Below, in pieces: positions 7,457-17,285 of a DNA stretch of 45,032 bases. Both the position numbers and the translations under genes were made by a program. Every line of letters starts with the position of its first letter. Position 1 is the first letter of the stretch. The notes beneath the pieces are model-generated. The model was not told the origin of the DNA. It did no database searches and saw only the letters and a list, made by a program, of their open reading frames with translations. This DNA is from Candidatus Staskawiczbacteria bacterium RIFOXYC1_FULL_38_18. Lineage in GTDB: Bacteria > Patescibacteriota > Minisyncoccia > Minisyncoccales > Staskawiczbacteraceae. The stretch is taken from contig MHPP01000032.1 of NCBI GenBank assembly GCA_001822095.1, forward strand, positions 1 through 45,032, given 5' to 3'.

Positions 7457-9677
7457 GAAAATAAAATTACAAATTGGCGGAATGACCTGCGCCTCTTGCG
7501 CGGCGGTGATAGAACACGATTTAAAGAAAACAAAAGGAGTTAATTCCGTTAATGTTAATTTTGCCACCGAAAAAGCTTATATAGATATTGATTCTACAAA
7601 AATAGATGTTGAAAAAATAAAAAAAGTTATTAACGACTCGGGCTATACGGCATTTGACGATATGCCCAAAATGAATGCGACAGCAGGAGAGCACGACCAC
7701 CATAAAATGCAAAAAGAGGCGGAAATCAAAGGATTAAAAAACCGCTTTTTGTTTTCGCTAATTTTGGGATTGCCGGTAATTTATATGATTATGGGTAAAA
7801 TGATAGGCCTCCCAATGCCTTCTTTTTTTGAGAAATACGGAATAGCAATTCAGGCGGTTTTGGCAACCGCTGTTATCGGGGTTTGTTTTAATATCTGGCA
7901 GTCGGGGGCAAAAAAAATTATAAAAATGGGTCCGAACATGGACACGTTAATTTTGATTGGAACAGCAACGGCTTATTTTTATAGCTTGGTAAACGCAGCA
8001 CTTTTATTTTTAGGCAAAGAGATATCAATGGAGTCGTTTTATTTTGAGGCGTCAATATTTATCCTTGTCTTTATATCTCTGGGAAAATATTTAGAAGCAA
8101 TCACCAAGGGTAAAACCTCAGAAGCAATAAAAAAGCTTATGGGGTTGCAGCCCAAAACAGCAATTGTTATAAGAGACGAAAAAGAATTGGTTGTTGCTAT
8201 TTCGGAGGTTGTTGAGGGAGACATTGTTTTGGTGAAGCCCGGAGAAAAAATTCCTGTTGATGGAATTGTTGTTGACGGATATTCGGGCGTGGACGAAAAA
8301 GCCATTACGGGGGAATCAATTCCCGTTGAAAAGAAAAAAGGAGACGAAGTGATTGGAGCCACAATAAATAAAACAAGTGTTTTAAAATTTAAGGCTACAA
8401 GGGTTGGAAAAAACACAATGCTTTCGCAAATTATTAAAATTGTCGAAGATGCAATGGGCTCGAAGGCGCCAATACAGCTTTTAGCAGACAAGGTTTCGTT
8501 TTATTTTGTGCCCGTTGTATTGGTTATAGCTTTGCTGTCTGCTGTGTTTTGGCTTTTGGCGGGATATTCCTTTGCGTTTGCTCTAACAATTTTTGTGGCA
8601 GTTTTGATTATTGCTTGCCCTTGCGCTCTTGGGTTAGCCACGCCCACGGCAGTTATGATGGGCACAGGATTGGCTGCGCAAAAAGGCATTTTGATAAAAT
8701 CCAGCAAGGCTTTAGAAACAGCAAAAAATATAAATATGGTTGTGTTTGATAAAACAGGGACGCTCACAAAAGGAGAACCCGTCGTAACCGACATTGCGCC
8801 AATTACGGACGAAAATATGATTTTACAAATTGCGGCTTCTGTTGAAAAAAATTCCGAGCACCCTTTGGCCGAAGCAATTGTTAAAAAGGCAAAAGAGGGA
8901 AATCTTGCTTTGAGCAAGGTCGAAGGATTTCTGGCAATTCCTGGCAAAGGGGTTGAGGCAAGTTTGGACCAAAAAAAAATTCTGTTGGGCACTAGGTCTT
9001 TGATGAAAGACAATAATATTTCTGTTGATTTGATTGAAGATAAGATGATAACCTTTGAGGACCAAGGAAAAACAGCAATGATTCTGGCCATTGATAAAAA
9101 AGTTATCGGAATTATTGTGGTTGCGGACGTTTTGAAAGAAAATTCAAAAGAAGCAGTTGATATACTCCACAAAATGGGAAAACAAGTTGCTATGATAACA
9201 GGAGACAATAGAAGGGTGGGGCTGGCAATTGCAAAACAAGTTGGAATTGACAGAGTTTTGGCAGAAGTTTTGCCCCAGGGAAAATCAGACGAAATCAAAA
9301 AATTGCAGTCAGAAGGCAAAGTTGTGGCAATGGTTGGTGACGGCATTAATGACGCCCCTGCGCTGGCCCAGGCAAACCTGGGGATTGCTTTGGGGTCAGG
9401 GACAGACGTTGCAATGGAAACAGGAGAAATTGTTTTGATAAAAGATGATTTAAGGGATGTTGTGAGTTCTATAGATTTAAGCAGATACACATTGAAAAAA
9501 ATAAAAATCGGGCTTTTTTGGGCGTTTTTTTATAATATAGTTGGAATTCCTGTGGCTGCCGGAGTTTTATTCCCCTCGACAGGCTGGCTTTTAAACCCTT
9601 CAATTGCTGCAGCGGCAATGGCGTTTTCATCTGTAAGCGTTGTTTTAAATGCTCTTTCGATGAAGTTTTACAAATAA
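7449..9677 (+). CDS. copA: Copper-translocating P1B-type ATPase
   Basis: [23 protein letters not shown] in [23 protein letters not shown] locus [18 protein letters not shown]. Confidence 0.95.
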   Translation: MDKKIKLQIGGMTCASCAAVIEHDLKKTKGVNSVNVNFATEKAYIDIDSTKIDVEKIKKVINDSGYTAFDDMPKMNATAGEHDHHKMQKEAEIKGLKNRFLFSLILGLPVIYMIMGKMIGLPMPSFFEKYGIAIQAVLATAVIGVCFNIWQSGAKKIIKMGPNMDTLILIGTATAYFYSLVNAALLFLGKEISMESFYFEASIFILVFISLGKYLEAITKGKTSEAIKKLMGLQPKTAIVIRDEKELVVAISEVVEGDIVLVKPGEKIPVDGIVVDGYSGVDEKAITGESIPVEKKKGDEVIGATINKTSVLKFKATRVGKNTMLSQIIKIVEDAMGSKAPIQLLADKVSFYFVPVVLVIALLSAVFWLLAGYSFAFALTIFVAVLIIACPCALGLATPTAVMMGTGLAAQKGILIKSSKALETAKNINMVVFDKTGTLTKGEPVVTDIAPITDENMILQIAASVEKNSEHPLAEAIVKKAKEGNLALSKVEGFLAIPGKGVEASLDQKKILLGTRSLMKDNNISVDLIEDKMITFEDQGKTAMILAIDKKVIGIIVVADVLKENSKEAVDILHKMGKQVAMITGDNRRVGLAIAKQVGIDRVLAEVLPQGKSDEIKKLQSEGKVVAMVGDGINDAPALAQANLGIALGSGTDVAMETGEIVLIKDDLRDVVSSIDLSRYTLKKIKIGLFWAFFYNIVGIPVAAGVLFPSTGWLLNPSIAAAAMAFSSVSVVLNALSMKFYK

Positions 9678-9682
9678 AAAAG

Positions 9683-9700
9683 CCGCAACTTGTGTTGCGG
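9683..9700 (-). terminator. Terminator for the minus-strand rimI-like gene (possibly bidirectional)
   Basis: CCGCAAC-TTGT-GTTGCGG, followed on minus strand by CTTTTTTAT. Confidence 0.65.
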
Positions 9701-9736
9701 TAAAATAATTCATCGTCGACAAACTGCGGGTTGTAT

Positions 9737-10225
9737 TCATGCTTCCACTACTTCTTTGTAGTATCTGCGCACCATGCGGTATGCGTCTTCGGGCGAATCA
9801 TCGTAATAATTATGCAATACGTCTTGAGCGACAAAACCATTGGTGCGAAAGAATAGCTGAGCCGCCAGATTTCTTTCTCTGACCTCGGTCACTATCCGAT
9901 TTCGCTTTCGCCATGGAAGACTGGCATATAGCTCAGTAATTATTTGACTGCCCACGCCCTTGCGTCGGAAATTAGGGGCCACGGCAAGGTTTATTACGTG
10001 AGAAAAATCGCTATACAGCCCATAAATAACAAAACCCACAACCCGATCCTCGCTGAGAACAACCCGGCCGACATCCCTGCGCGTGCGAAGACAGCAGAGA
10101 AAGTCATTTTCTGGCCAAGAGAATTCAAAGCTTTCATTTTCTATTGCGATAACCTCGGGCAAGTGTTTTCGAACCAACCAGGTCGTCGCAATGCGAAGCC
10201 CAGACCTTAAGGTAGCTGATGCCAT
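9737..10225 (-). CDS. GNAT acetyltransferase, RimI-like
   Basis: INLAVAPNFRRKGVGSQIITEL; NLAAQLFFRTNGFVAQDVLHNYYDD; strong SD AAGGAGGG. Confidence 0.85.
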   Translation of the reverse strand: MASATLRSGLRIATTWLVRKHLPEVIAIENESFEFSWPENDFLCCLRTRRDVGRVVLSEDRVVGFVIYGLYSDFSHVINLAVAPNFRRKGVGSQIITELYASLPWRKRNRIVTEVRERNLAAQLFFRTNGFVAQDVLHNYYDDSPEDAYRMVRRYYKEVVEA

Positions 10226-10324
10226 AAAACCCTCCTTGATTGGAAAAGACCCAATTTGTATTTTAACCCCGTAATACCATTAGTCAAGCTTGATTGTATA
10301 AAAATTTTATGATTAAATTAAAAT

Positions 10325-10726
10325 ATGGATAAAGCTATTATATTTACAATTATAGGAGTGGTCGTGTTAGGGCTTTTATTTTTTGGCGCGCAAAACGGAT
10401 TTTTGACAAAAATTTTTTCCGGATCACCAATTGCAGAAGTTGTTATGCCCGAAGGGATTATTTTGTTTTACGGCGAAGGGTGCCCTCATTGTAAAGTTGT
10501 AGACGATTTTATAACAGAAAACAAAATAGAAGATAAAGTTAAGTTTTCAAGATTAGAAGTTTGGTATAACAGGAATAATCAACTGATTTTGGAGAAAGCG
10601 GCGGAGACATGTGGAATAAAGGGAGACACTGTGGGAGTGCCATTTTTATATGACGGAGCAGGTAAGTGTATAATCGGCGACGTTGATGCAATTAATTTTT
10701 TTAAAAATGAAGCAGGCATACAATAA
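10325..10726 (+). CDS. Membrane-anchored thioredoxin/glutaredoxin-like protein (CPHC)
   Basis: N-terminal TM then ILFYGEGCPHCKVVDDFI...GVPFLYDGAGKCIIGD. Confidence 0.75.
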   Translation: MDKAIIFTIIGVVVLGLLFFGAQNGFLTKIFSGSPIAEVVMPEGIILFYGEGCPHCKVVDDFITENKIEDKVKFSRLEVWYNRNNQLILEKAAETCGIKGDTVGVPFLYDGAGKCIIGDVDAINFFKNEAGIQ

Positions 10727-11219
10727 ATTAGCAATTTTAAGCTCTGTTGTGTTTGGGTTTTTATGGGCAGGCGTGGCAAAAGCTGTTTGCCCTGTTTGCG
10801 TGGTTGCTGTTGGGGCCGGACTTGGCCTTTCAAGATGGCTTGGAGTAGATGATATTATTTCGGGGATGTGGATTGGCGCGTTGCTGGTTTCTATAACTGT
10901 TTGGACGCACGAATGGATTGTTAAAAAAGGGTGGGGATTTAAATTTAGCTTATACGTAATCGGGGCAATATATTATGCCCTCACAATTGTGCCACTTTAT
11001 TTTTATGATGTTGTCGGCCATCCATTAAATAATATTTTTGGAATTGATAAATTTATTTTAGGCGTTATTTTGGGCACAACATTTTTTATTGCCGCAGTTT
11101 TATTGCATAATTTTTTAAAAACAAAAAATAACGGCAAGTCATTTTTTCCTTACCAAAAAGTAGTTGTTCCGGTTTTGACATTAATAATAATTAGTTTAAT
11201 TCTATGGATGATAATTTAA
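10707..11219 (+). CDS. Polytopic membrane protein with CPVC motif
   Basis: MKQAYNKLAILSSVVFGFLWAGVAKAVCPVCVVAVGAGLGLSRWLGVDD; overlaps the CPHC gene; start at 10707 preferred. Confidence 0.65.
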   Translation: MKQAYNKLAILSSVVFGFLWAGVAKAVCPVCVVAVGAGLGLSRWLGVDDIISGMWIGALLVSITVWTHEWIVKKGWGFKFSLYVIGAIYYALTIVPLYFYDVVGHPLNNIFGIDKFILGVILGTTFFIAAVLLHNFLKTKNNGKSFFPYQKVVVPVLTLIIISLILWMII

Positions 11220-11728
11220 AAATTGACGAGTTTATCAAAAAAGTAAACGAAAGCAAAGATAACCAGCTTGATTTGTCTTCAGACGAGGATTTGTCCATTG
11301 CCATAATGAATTTAATTTCCATTGAGGAGCATTTCTTTTTTACCGCAAACAAAACCGGCAAGCCCGAATATTTTGATTTATTAAATACGGCACGCGAGAT
11401 GAGAAAAGATTTGCTAAAAAAAATTGTTAAGGATTCGGAAGGGGAAATATGGTGCATTTCAAAACATCTGTTGGCCGCTTCAATGAGGCTTATGGAGGTT
11501 GGCACAAAAGCGCAAGGGCAAGGCAAAAAAGAAGAAGCACAAGACTTTTTTAAAAAATCTTATCAGCTTTACTCGCTTTTTTGGGGGCTTAATTTAAAAT
11601 TGATAAATATGGGTGAAGTTAAAAAAATTGAGGACAATCAAATAGACAAAAAAGACGATGATAAAAAGGGGCTACTCGATAAATTGGGCAGTATAGTAAA
11701 GCATGCGATTGATTGCTGCAAAGAATAA
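11204..11728 (+). CDS. Conserved-looking hypothetical protein (helical, TPR-like C-terminus)
   Basis: ORF overlapping upstream gene; AQGQGKKEEAQDFFKKSYQLYSLFWGLNLKLI. Confidence 0.6.
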   Translation: MDDNLKIDEFIKKVNESKDNQLDLSSDEDLSIAIMNLISIEEHFFFTANKTGKPEYFDLLNTAREMRKDLLKKIVKDSEGEIWCISKHLLAASMRLMEVGTKAQGQGKKEEAQDFFKKSYQLYSLFWGLNLKLINMGEVKKIEDNQIDKKDDDKKGLLDKLGSIVKHAIDCCKE

Positions 11729-11734
11729 TAAGAT

Positions 11735-12631
11735 ATGAAGCGACAGTATATTTTTCTCTCTGTTCTCTTTCTCTTGGCATTAAATATCTTTTGCTGGAGG
11801 GAGGTTTTTGCGTTGAGTGAAGAAAAAATGCTAGAGGTGGATTTTTTGGATGTGGGACAGGGGGATTCTATTTTTATTAAAACTCCAGAAGGCCACCAGA
11901 TTATAATTGACGGAGGCCCAAATTCAATTTTGTTACAGAAACTGGCGGAAAGAATGCCTTTTTGGGATAAAACAATTGATTTGGTGATTTTAACTCATCC
12001 TGAAAAAGACCACATGACCGGATTACTGGATGTTCTGCAAAATTACAAAGTGGATTATTTTTTATGGACAGGAGTTATAAAAAATAGTGCGGAAAACAAA
12101 AAATTAGCCGCGCTTCTAGAGGAGGCGCAAAAGCCGAAAAGAAATTTTTTGGCGTCGCTGGACGGAAAAAGCAAATCAACAAAAATTTTGATTGCAAAGG
12201 CGGGAGAAAAAATAATGGCGGGGGAGGTTTTAATTGATATTTTATTTCCTCATGAAAATCTAAATAACCAGGAGCCCAAAAACACAAATGACACAAGCGT
12301 GGTCTCGCAATTAATTTTTGGCAATAATGAGTTTCTTTTTACGGGCGACATAAGCAGTTCTGCAGAAAAAAAACTTGTTAATGGGGGCGCTGATTTGTCA
12401 GCAAGCGTTTTAAAAGTGGCGCATCACGGGTCAAAATATTCAACCTCAGACATTTTTTTAGAAACCGTGAAGCCCGGCATCGCGGTGATATCTGTGGGAA
12501 AGAACAGCTACGGGCATCCTACACAAGAAACATTGAAAAGATTGGAAGAATTTGGTATAAAGATTTTAAGAACAGACACTAATGGCGACGTAAATATGGT
12601 GTCTGATGGAAAAAATATAATATTAAAGTAA
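11735..12631 (+). CDS. Secreted/anchored MBL-fold hydrolase, ComEC C-terminal-like
   Basis: VDFLDVGQGDSIFIKTPEGHQIIIDGGP; LTHPEKDHMTG; LKVAHHGSKYSTS. Confidence 0.88.
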   Translation: MKRQYIFLSVLFLLALNIFCWREVFALSEEKMLEVDFLDVGQGDSIFIKTPEGHQIIIDGGPNSILLQKLAERMPFWDKTIDLVILTHPEKDHMTGLLDVLQNYKVDYFLWTGVIKNSAENKKLAALLEEAQKPKRNFLASLDGKSKSTKILIAKAGEKIMAGEVLIDILFPHENLNNQEPKNTNDTSVVSQLIFGNNEFLFTGDISSSAEKKLVNGGADLSASVLKVAHHGSKYSTSDIFLETVKPGIAVISVGKNSYGHPTQETLKRLEEFGIKILRTDTNGDVNMVSDGKNIILK

Positions 12632-12641
12632 AAATTTTAAG

Positions 12642-13706
12642 ATGAAAGATTTAGATTTTCCGCTTTTTAAGACAAAATCAGAGATTTACAAGAAGTTTGA
12701 CCTAACCGACGTTAATTCCCGCCAGGAGTATTTTGAATACAAAGCCAGGCCGGAAATAAAAAAATTAAGGGAGTATTTAAAAAATAACACTTTTGTAGCT
12801 TATTTGATGGGGAAAAAATCCTCGGGCAAGGGAACTTATGCCAAAATGCTGGCTGAAGTTGTTGATAAGGACAGGATTGCGCATTTTTCAATTGGAGACA
12901 TGATAAGGTCTTTTGACGAAGTTTTAAAAGATGAAAACCAGAAAAAAGAATTGACTGAATTTTTGCAGAAAAATTATAGGGGATTTCATTCGTTGGATAA
13001 AATTATTGAGTCAATGGAGGGCAGGTCAACAAAAGTTCTTTTGCCTTCGGAACTGATTTTGGCTTTGGCAAAAAGGGAAATTGCAAAGCTTGGTAAAAAG
13101 GCCATTTTTATTGATGGGTTTCCTCGCGATATTGACCAGGTTTCCTATGCTTTATTTTTTAGAGATTTAATAAATTACAGAGATGATCCGGATGTTTTTA
13201 TTTTAATAGATGTGCCGACAACCGTTATTGATGAAAGGGTAAAATTCAGAGTTATATGCCCGCTGTGCAATGCCTCGCGCAATACAAAGTTGCTCGCAAC
13301 TAAAAAAATTGAGTATGAAAATAATAAGTTTTATTTGATTTGTGACAATGCCGGATGTCCTGGCGCCAGAATGGTTACAAAAGAGGGCGACGAACAGGGA
13401 ATTGAGCCCATAAGAGCTCGTTTGGAAAAAGACGAAATGCTTATTAAAGAAGCTTACAAATTGCAGGGAGTTCCGAAAGTTTTGTTGAGAAATTCAATTC
13501 CCGTTGATAAAACAAAAGAAGTTACAGATGACTACGAAATCACGCCAGGATACAATTACACCTTTAACGAAGCGGAAAATAAAGTTGAGGTGCAGGAAAG
13601 CCCTTGGGAAGTAAAAGACGACGAGGGTACGCTGTCCAACAGCTTAATGCCACCTCCTGTGGTTGTTTCCTTAATAAAACAGCTTGTCAAAGCATTGGGA
13701 ATTTAG
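12642..13706 (+). CDS. Adenylate kinase-like nucleoside monophosphate kinase with CxxC zinc lid and N/C extensions
   Basis: LMGKKSSGKGTYAKMLAE; IDGFPRDIDQVSYAL; CPLCNASRNTK...CDNAGCPGA. Confidence 0.8.
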   Translation: MKDLDFPLFKTKSEIYKKFDLTDVNSRQEYFEYKARPEIKKLREYLKNNTFVAYLMGKKSSGKGTYAKMLAEVVDKDRIAHFSIGDMIRSFDEVLKDENQKKELTEFLQKNYRGFHSLDKIIESMEGRSTKVLLPSELILALAKREIAKLGKKAIFIDGFPRDIDQVSYALFFRDLINYRDDPDVFILIDVPTTVIDERVKFRVICPLCNASRNTKLLATKKIEYENNKFYLICDNAGCPGARMVTKEGDEQGIEPIRARLEKDEMLIKEAYKLQGVPKVLLRNSIPVDKTKEVTDDYEITPGYNYTFNEAENKVEVQESPWEVKDDEGTLSNSLMPPPVVVSLIKQLVKALGI

Positions 13707-13710
13707 GCAC

Positions 13711-13739
13711 TTGACTTGTAAATTTATATGCGGTAATAT
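13711..13739 (+). promoter_or_regulatory. Promoter of secE-nusG-rplK
   Basis: TTGACT - 17 nt - TAATAT, followed by a GGCC hairpin and TTTT before secE. Confidence 0.65.
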
Positions 13740-13792
13740 AGAGGTGTAATGGCCTCCGGGCCATTTTAAAAACCGAGCAATATATAAAAAAT

Positions 13793-13987
13793 ATGACAAT
13801 ATCACAAAAAGTTAATATATTTTTTAAAGAGGTTTGGGTGGAAATGAGGCGGGTAAGTTGGCTTTCCCAAAAAGATATTATAAGATATACCCTTATTGTT
13901 TTGGCGGTGACTATTTTGGTTGCGGCATTTTTGGGCGGGCTGGACTACATTTTTACAACAATAATTAAGAGCTTTATTATAAGATAA
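13793..13987 (+). CDS. secE: Preprotein translocase subunit SecE
   Basis: FFKEVWVEMRRVSWLSQKDIIRYTLIVLAVTILVAAFLGGLDYIF. Confidence 0.93.
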   Translation: MTISQKVNIFFKEVWVEMRRVSWLSQKDIIRYTLIVLAVTILVAAFLGGLDYIFTTIIKSFIIR

Positions 13988-14538
13988 TGGCAAAACAGCA
14001 AATAGAACAAGACAGGAATTGGTACGTTATTCATACTTATTCGGGTTATGAAGACGCGGTTGCAAAAAATCTTAAACAAAGGATTGAATCTTTGGGCATG
14101 GAAGACAAAATTTTTAATGTAATTGTTCCAAAAGAAAAAAAGATTAAAATAAAAAACGGAAAAAGAAAAACAGTTGAGGAAAAAATTTATCCTGGTTATG
14201 TGCTTGTGGAAATGAATGTTACCGATGAGTCTTGGTATGTTGTCAGAAACACGCCAAGAGTTACGGGATTTTTGGGGGCGGGAACAACCCCAATTCCGGT
14301 TTCAAAATCGGACATGGATGACTTAATGAAAAGAATGGAAATGGGCGAGCCGGAATTTACAATTGATTTTGAAATTGGTTCTACGGTTAAAATTACAGAC
14401 GGGCCGTTTAAGGGCTTTGAAGGAAAAGTTTCAGAGCTTGATAAAGAAAGAGGAAAAATTAAAGTGCTGGTTAATATGTTTGGCAGAGACACTCCAGTTG
14501 AATTGGATTCATTACAAATTAAAAAAATAGGAGAATAA
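13987..14538 (+). CDS. nusG: Transcription termination/antitermination protein NusG
   Basis: [48 protein letters not shown]. Confidence 0.97.
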   Translation: MAKQQIEQDRNWYVIHTYSGYEDAVAKNLKQRIESLGMEDKIFNVIVPKEKKIKIKNGKRKTVEEKIYPGYVLVEMNVTDESWYVVRNTPRVTGFLGAGTTPIPVSKSDMDDLMKRMEMGEPEFTIDFEIGSTVKITDGPFKGFEGKVSELDKERGKIKVLVNMFGRDTPVELDSLQIKKIGE

Positions 14539-14542
14539 ATAT

Positions 14543-14968
14543 ATGGCAAAAGAAATAAAAGCTGTAGTCAAGGTGCAAATACAGGCAGGCAAAGCAACCC
14601 CGGCGCCTCCAATCGGACCGGCGCTGGCTCCTCACGGATTAAACATTGCAGAGTTCTGTCAAAAGTTTAACGCCGCAACACAGGCAATGGCGGGCTACAA
14701 AATTCCCGCCGAGGTTACAATTTACAAAGACAGGTCTTTTGTTTTTAAACTAAAAACACCTTTGGCTGCGGAGTTAATTTGCAAGGCAATTGGAATTGAA
14801 AAGGGTTCTGGAACTCCAAACAAAGTAAAAGTTGGGAAAATCACAAAAGCCCAATTGGCTGAAATTGCAAAAACAAAAATGCCCGATTTAAACACCACAG
14901 ACATTGAGCAGGCAATAAAAATCATTGCCGGCACGGCAAAAAACATGGGGGTGGACGTGGTCGGATAA
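14543..14968 (+). CDS. rplK: 50S ribosomal protein L11
   Basis: [36 protein letters not shown]. Confidence 0.97.
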   Translation: MAKEIKAVVKVQIQAGKATPAPPIGPALAPHGLNIAEFCQKFNAATQAMAGYKIPAEVTIYKDRSFVFKLKTPLAAELICKAIGIEKGSGTPNKVKVGKITKAQLAEIAKTKMPDLNTTDIEQAIKIIAGTAKNMGVDVVG

Positions 14969-14986
14969 TACACAATAAATTTAGTA

Positions 14987-15017
14987 AAAAGCAAGTGGTT
15001 TTTCCACTTGCTTTTTA
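14987..15017 (+). terminator. Terminator after rplK
   Basis: AAAAAGCAAGTGG-TTTTT-CCACTTGCTTTTT. Confidence 0.9.
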
Positions 15018-15075
15018 TTTGGCGCGGGTGGTAAAATGGGACTACACAAAAATATTATTAAAACAAAAATAAGTT

Positions 15076-16674
15076 ATGATTTTATCTGACACGGATATCA
15101 AAAAAAGTATTTCTCAGGGAACGATTAAAATTAATCCTTCGCCGGATTTTGAGGAGCAGCTCGGGCCGTGCTCTTTAGACTTGCACCTGGGCAATAGTTT
15201 TAAAATTTTTAAAGTAAGCCGTTATCCTTTTATTGATTTAAAAAATGGCGTTAATGTTGACGAGATGATGGAAGAGGTTGTGATTAAGGATGGCGGTTCT
15301 TTTATTATACAGCCGCATGACTTTGTAATCGCAGTCACAAAAGAAGAAATAACTTTACCATCAAACATTATGGGAAGGTTGGATGGCAGAAGCTCTCTAG
15401 CCAGGCTGGGTTTGGTTATACATGTTACGGCAGCCAGATTTGATCCGGGTTGGAGGGGCAGGGCGGTTATGGAGTTGGGAAATTTGGGAACAGTCCCTAT
15501 TGTTTTATACAGCGGAATGAGGATTTGCGCCATGACTTTTGAAAGCATTTCTTCTTCGTCTGAAGTTCCGTACCTTGAGCAAGCAGACCATAAATATGCT
15601 GACCAAAGCGGAGCCACGGCCAGTAAAATATTAGAAGAGCCCGGGTTAAAAGCGGTTCCTATGGTTGGCGCTAAAATACCGTCAGCAAATAAAAATCACC
15701 CGGAATATCAATATTTAAATTTACTGCAAGAGCTAATTGACAAAGGTCACGAGCAGGTTGATGCCGGCACCGGCGTTAAAACATACAGCCTTTTCGGAAA
15801 ACAATTTAGGTTTGACCTTTCACAGGGATTTCCCTTGTTAACAACCAAAAAAGTTTTTTGGAAAGGGGTTGTGCAAGAGCTTTATTGGTTTATGAGCGGA
15901 CAAAAAAATATTAAGTATCTTGTAGATAATAATGTTCACATTTGGGATGACTATCCTTACCGAATTTACCGCGAAAAAATAACAAAAGGCCTTGAGAAAG
16001 AAATGACCAAAGAAGAATTTATAGAAAAAATTGCAACAGATAAAGACTTTGCGGAACTTCATGGAAATTTGCCGCACGTTTATGGAGATATGTGGAGGCA
16101 CTGGCCCACAAAAACCGACAGGACAATTGATCAGTTGCAATGGCTTATAAGTAATATTCGAAATGATAAAAGCACGCATAGCGCAATAGTTAATTCCTGG
16201 AATCCGGAATATCTTTACGAAATGGCCGCTCCCGGCGAAGCCTGCCGTTTTCCGATTTGCCACAATATGTTTCAAATAAATGCTAATGGCGGGCGGCTTT
16301 CTTTGCAGCTTTATCAGCGATCATGCGATGTATTTTTGGGAGTGCCATTCAATATTGCCAGTTATGCTTTGTTAACAATTATTTTGGCAAAAATAACCGG
16401 AAACGAACCCGGCGAATTTATCCATACTTTTGGAGACATCCATTACTATGAAAATCACTTGGATGCCGTAAAGGAACAGTTGCTTCGCGAGCCGTTGCCC
16501 TTCCCGACAGTTAAAATAGATCAAAATTTGAGAGAAATAGACGACTTTAAGCCGGAAAGTGTGGAACTTATTGGATATGAGTCGCATCCGCCAATTAAAG
16601 CATCTCTTTCGCCGGTGGGTGGCATAGTCACCAAAGATTGGAAAGAATTCGTACAAAACAGTAAAAAAAATTAA
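15076..16674 (+). CDS. Fusion protein: N-terminal dCTP deaminase + C-terminal thymidylate synthase
   Basis: Dcd: GPCSLDLHLGN, GRSSLARLGLVIHVTAARFDPGWRGRAVMELGN; ThyA: GVKTYSLFGKQFRFDLSQGFPLLTTKKVFWKGVVQELYWF, PICHNMFQ, QRSCDVFLGVPFNIASYA, HTFGDIHYYENH. Confidence 0.93.
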   Translation: MILSDTDIKKSISQGTIKINPSPDFEEQLGPCSLDLHLGNSFKIFKVSRYPFIDLKNGVNVDEMMEEVVIKDGGSFIIQPHDFVIAVTKEEITLPSNIMGRLDGRSSLARLGLVIHVTAARFDPGWRGRAVMELGNLGTVPIVLYSGMRICAMTFESISSSSEVPYLEQADHKYADQSGATASKILEEPGLKAVPMVGAKIPSANKNHPEYQYLNLLQELIDKGHEQVDAGTGVKTYSLFGKQFRFDLSQGFPLLTTKKVFWKGVVQELYWFMSGQKNIKYLVDNNVHIWDDYPYRIYREKITKGLEKEMTKEEFIEKIATDKDFAELHGNLPHVYGDMWRHWPTKTDRTIDQLQWLISNIRNDKSTHSAIVNSWNPEYLYEMAAPGEACRFPICHNMFQINANGGRLSLQLYQRSCDVFLGVPFNIASYALLTIILAKITGNEPGEFIHTFGDIHYYENHLDAVKEQLLREPLPFPTVKIDQNLREIDDFKPESVELIGYESHPPIKASLSPVGGIVTKDWKEFVQNSKKN

Positions 16675-16685
16675 AAATAAAAAAT

Positions 16686-17225
16686 ATGTTTTTAGGAGCA
16701 AAACAATTATTACAATTAGTAAAAGACAAAAAATTAATGGAGGGCCTTTGCGAGCGCGAATTAACTTCTCCGGAGGGTGCGGGCTTTGACATAAGAATAG
16801 GGGAGATATATAAAATTTCAGGCAAGGGCTTTATGGGCGTTACAGAAAGAGAAACTCCAAAAATGGAGCTCGTCGCAAAATACGAAGAAGGAAAAAGCAC
16901 AAAAATAACATTAGAACCCAAAGTTTATTATTTAATGAAGACGATAGAAAAGGTAAACATGCCAGAAGACCTTTTGGCAATTTCTACGCCAAGGTCAACC
17001 TTATTCCGTTCGGGAGTTTATATTTTTGGCGGGCAAGTGCCTCCGGGATATTGCGGAGAGTTATCAATGGGCATATACAATTTTAGGGACGAGCCTTTTG
17101 AGCTGGAAATGGGAGCAAGAGTATTGCATATTATGTTTTCTGAAGTGGCCGGAGAATCAAATCTTTACAGAGGCCAATGGCAGGGGGGCAGAGTAACAAC
17201 CGAGCAAAAAGAAAAGCAGATTTAA
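16686..17225 (+). CDS. Dcd/dUTPase superfamily protein
   Basis: AGFDIRIGEIYKI; AISTPRSTLFRSGVYIFGGQVPPGYCGELSMGIYNF; YRGQWQGGRVT. Confidence 0.85.
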   Translation: MFLGAKQLLQLVKDKKLMEGLCERELTSPEGAGFDIRIGEIYKISGKGFMGVTERETPKMELVAKYEEGKSTKITLEPKVYYLMKTIEKVNMPEDLLAISTPRSTLFRSGVYIFGGQVPPGYCGELSMGIYNFRDEPFELEMGARVLHIMFSEVAGESNLYRGQWQGGRVTTEQKEKQI

Positions 17226-17230
17226 TTTCT

Positions 17231-17261
17231 AAAAAACAGCTTGAAACTCAGGCTGTTTTTT
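17231..17261. terminator. Hairpin between the Dcd-like gene and folA
   Basis: AAAAAACAGC...GCTGTTTTTT. Confidence 0.6.
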
Positions 17262-17285
17262 AGTATATTAAAGCAATATAAAAGT

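Noticed and set aside
8039-8491. 150-aa minus-strand ORF
   Set aside because: Antisense shadow of copA.
8900-8940. ALSKVEGF segment in copA (TTTGAGCAAGGTCGAAGGA) resembling the CCCTGAGC...GAAGGG repeat
   Set aside because: CopA homologs have the same length and similar residues here, so there is no evidence of insertion.
8501-9490. 329-aa minus-strand ORF
   Set aside because: Lies fully antisense to copA in conserved motifs; typical shadow ORF with no start context or family resemblance.
13741-13792. Possible tRNA or RNA gene upstream of secE
   Set aside because: Only a short GGCC hairpin; no cloverleaf or TpsiC motif.
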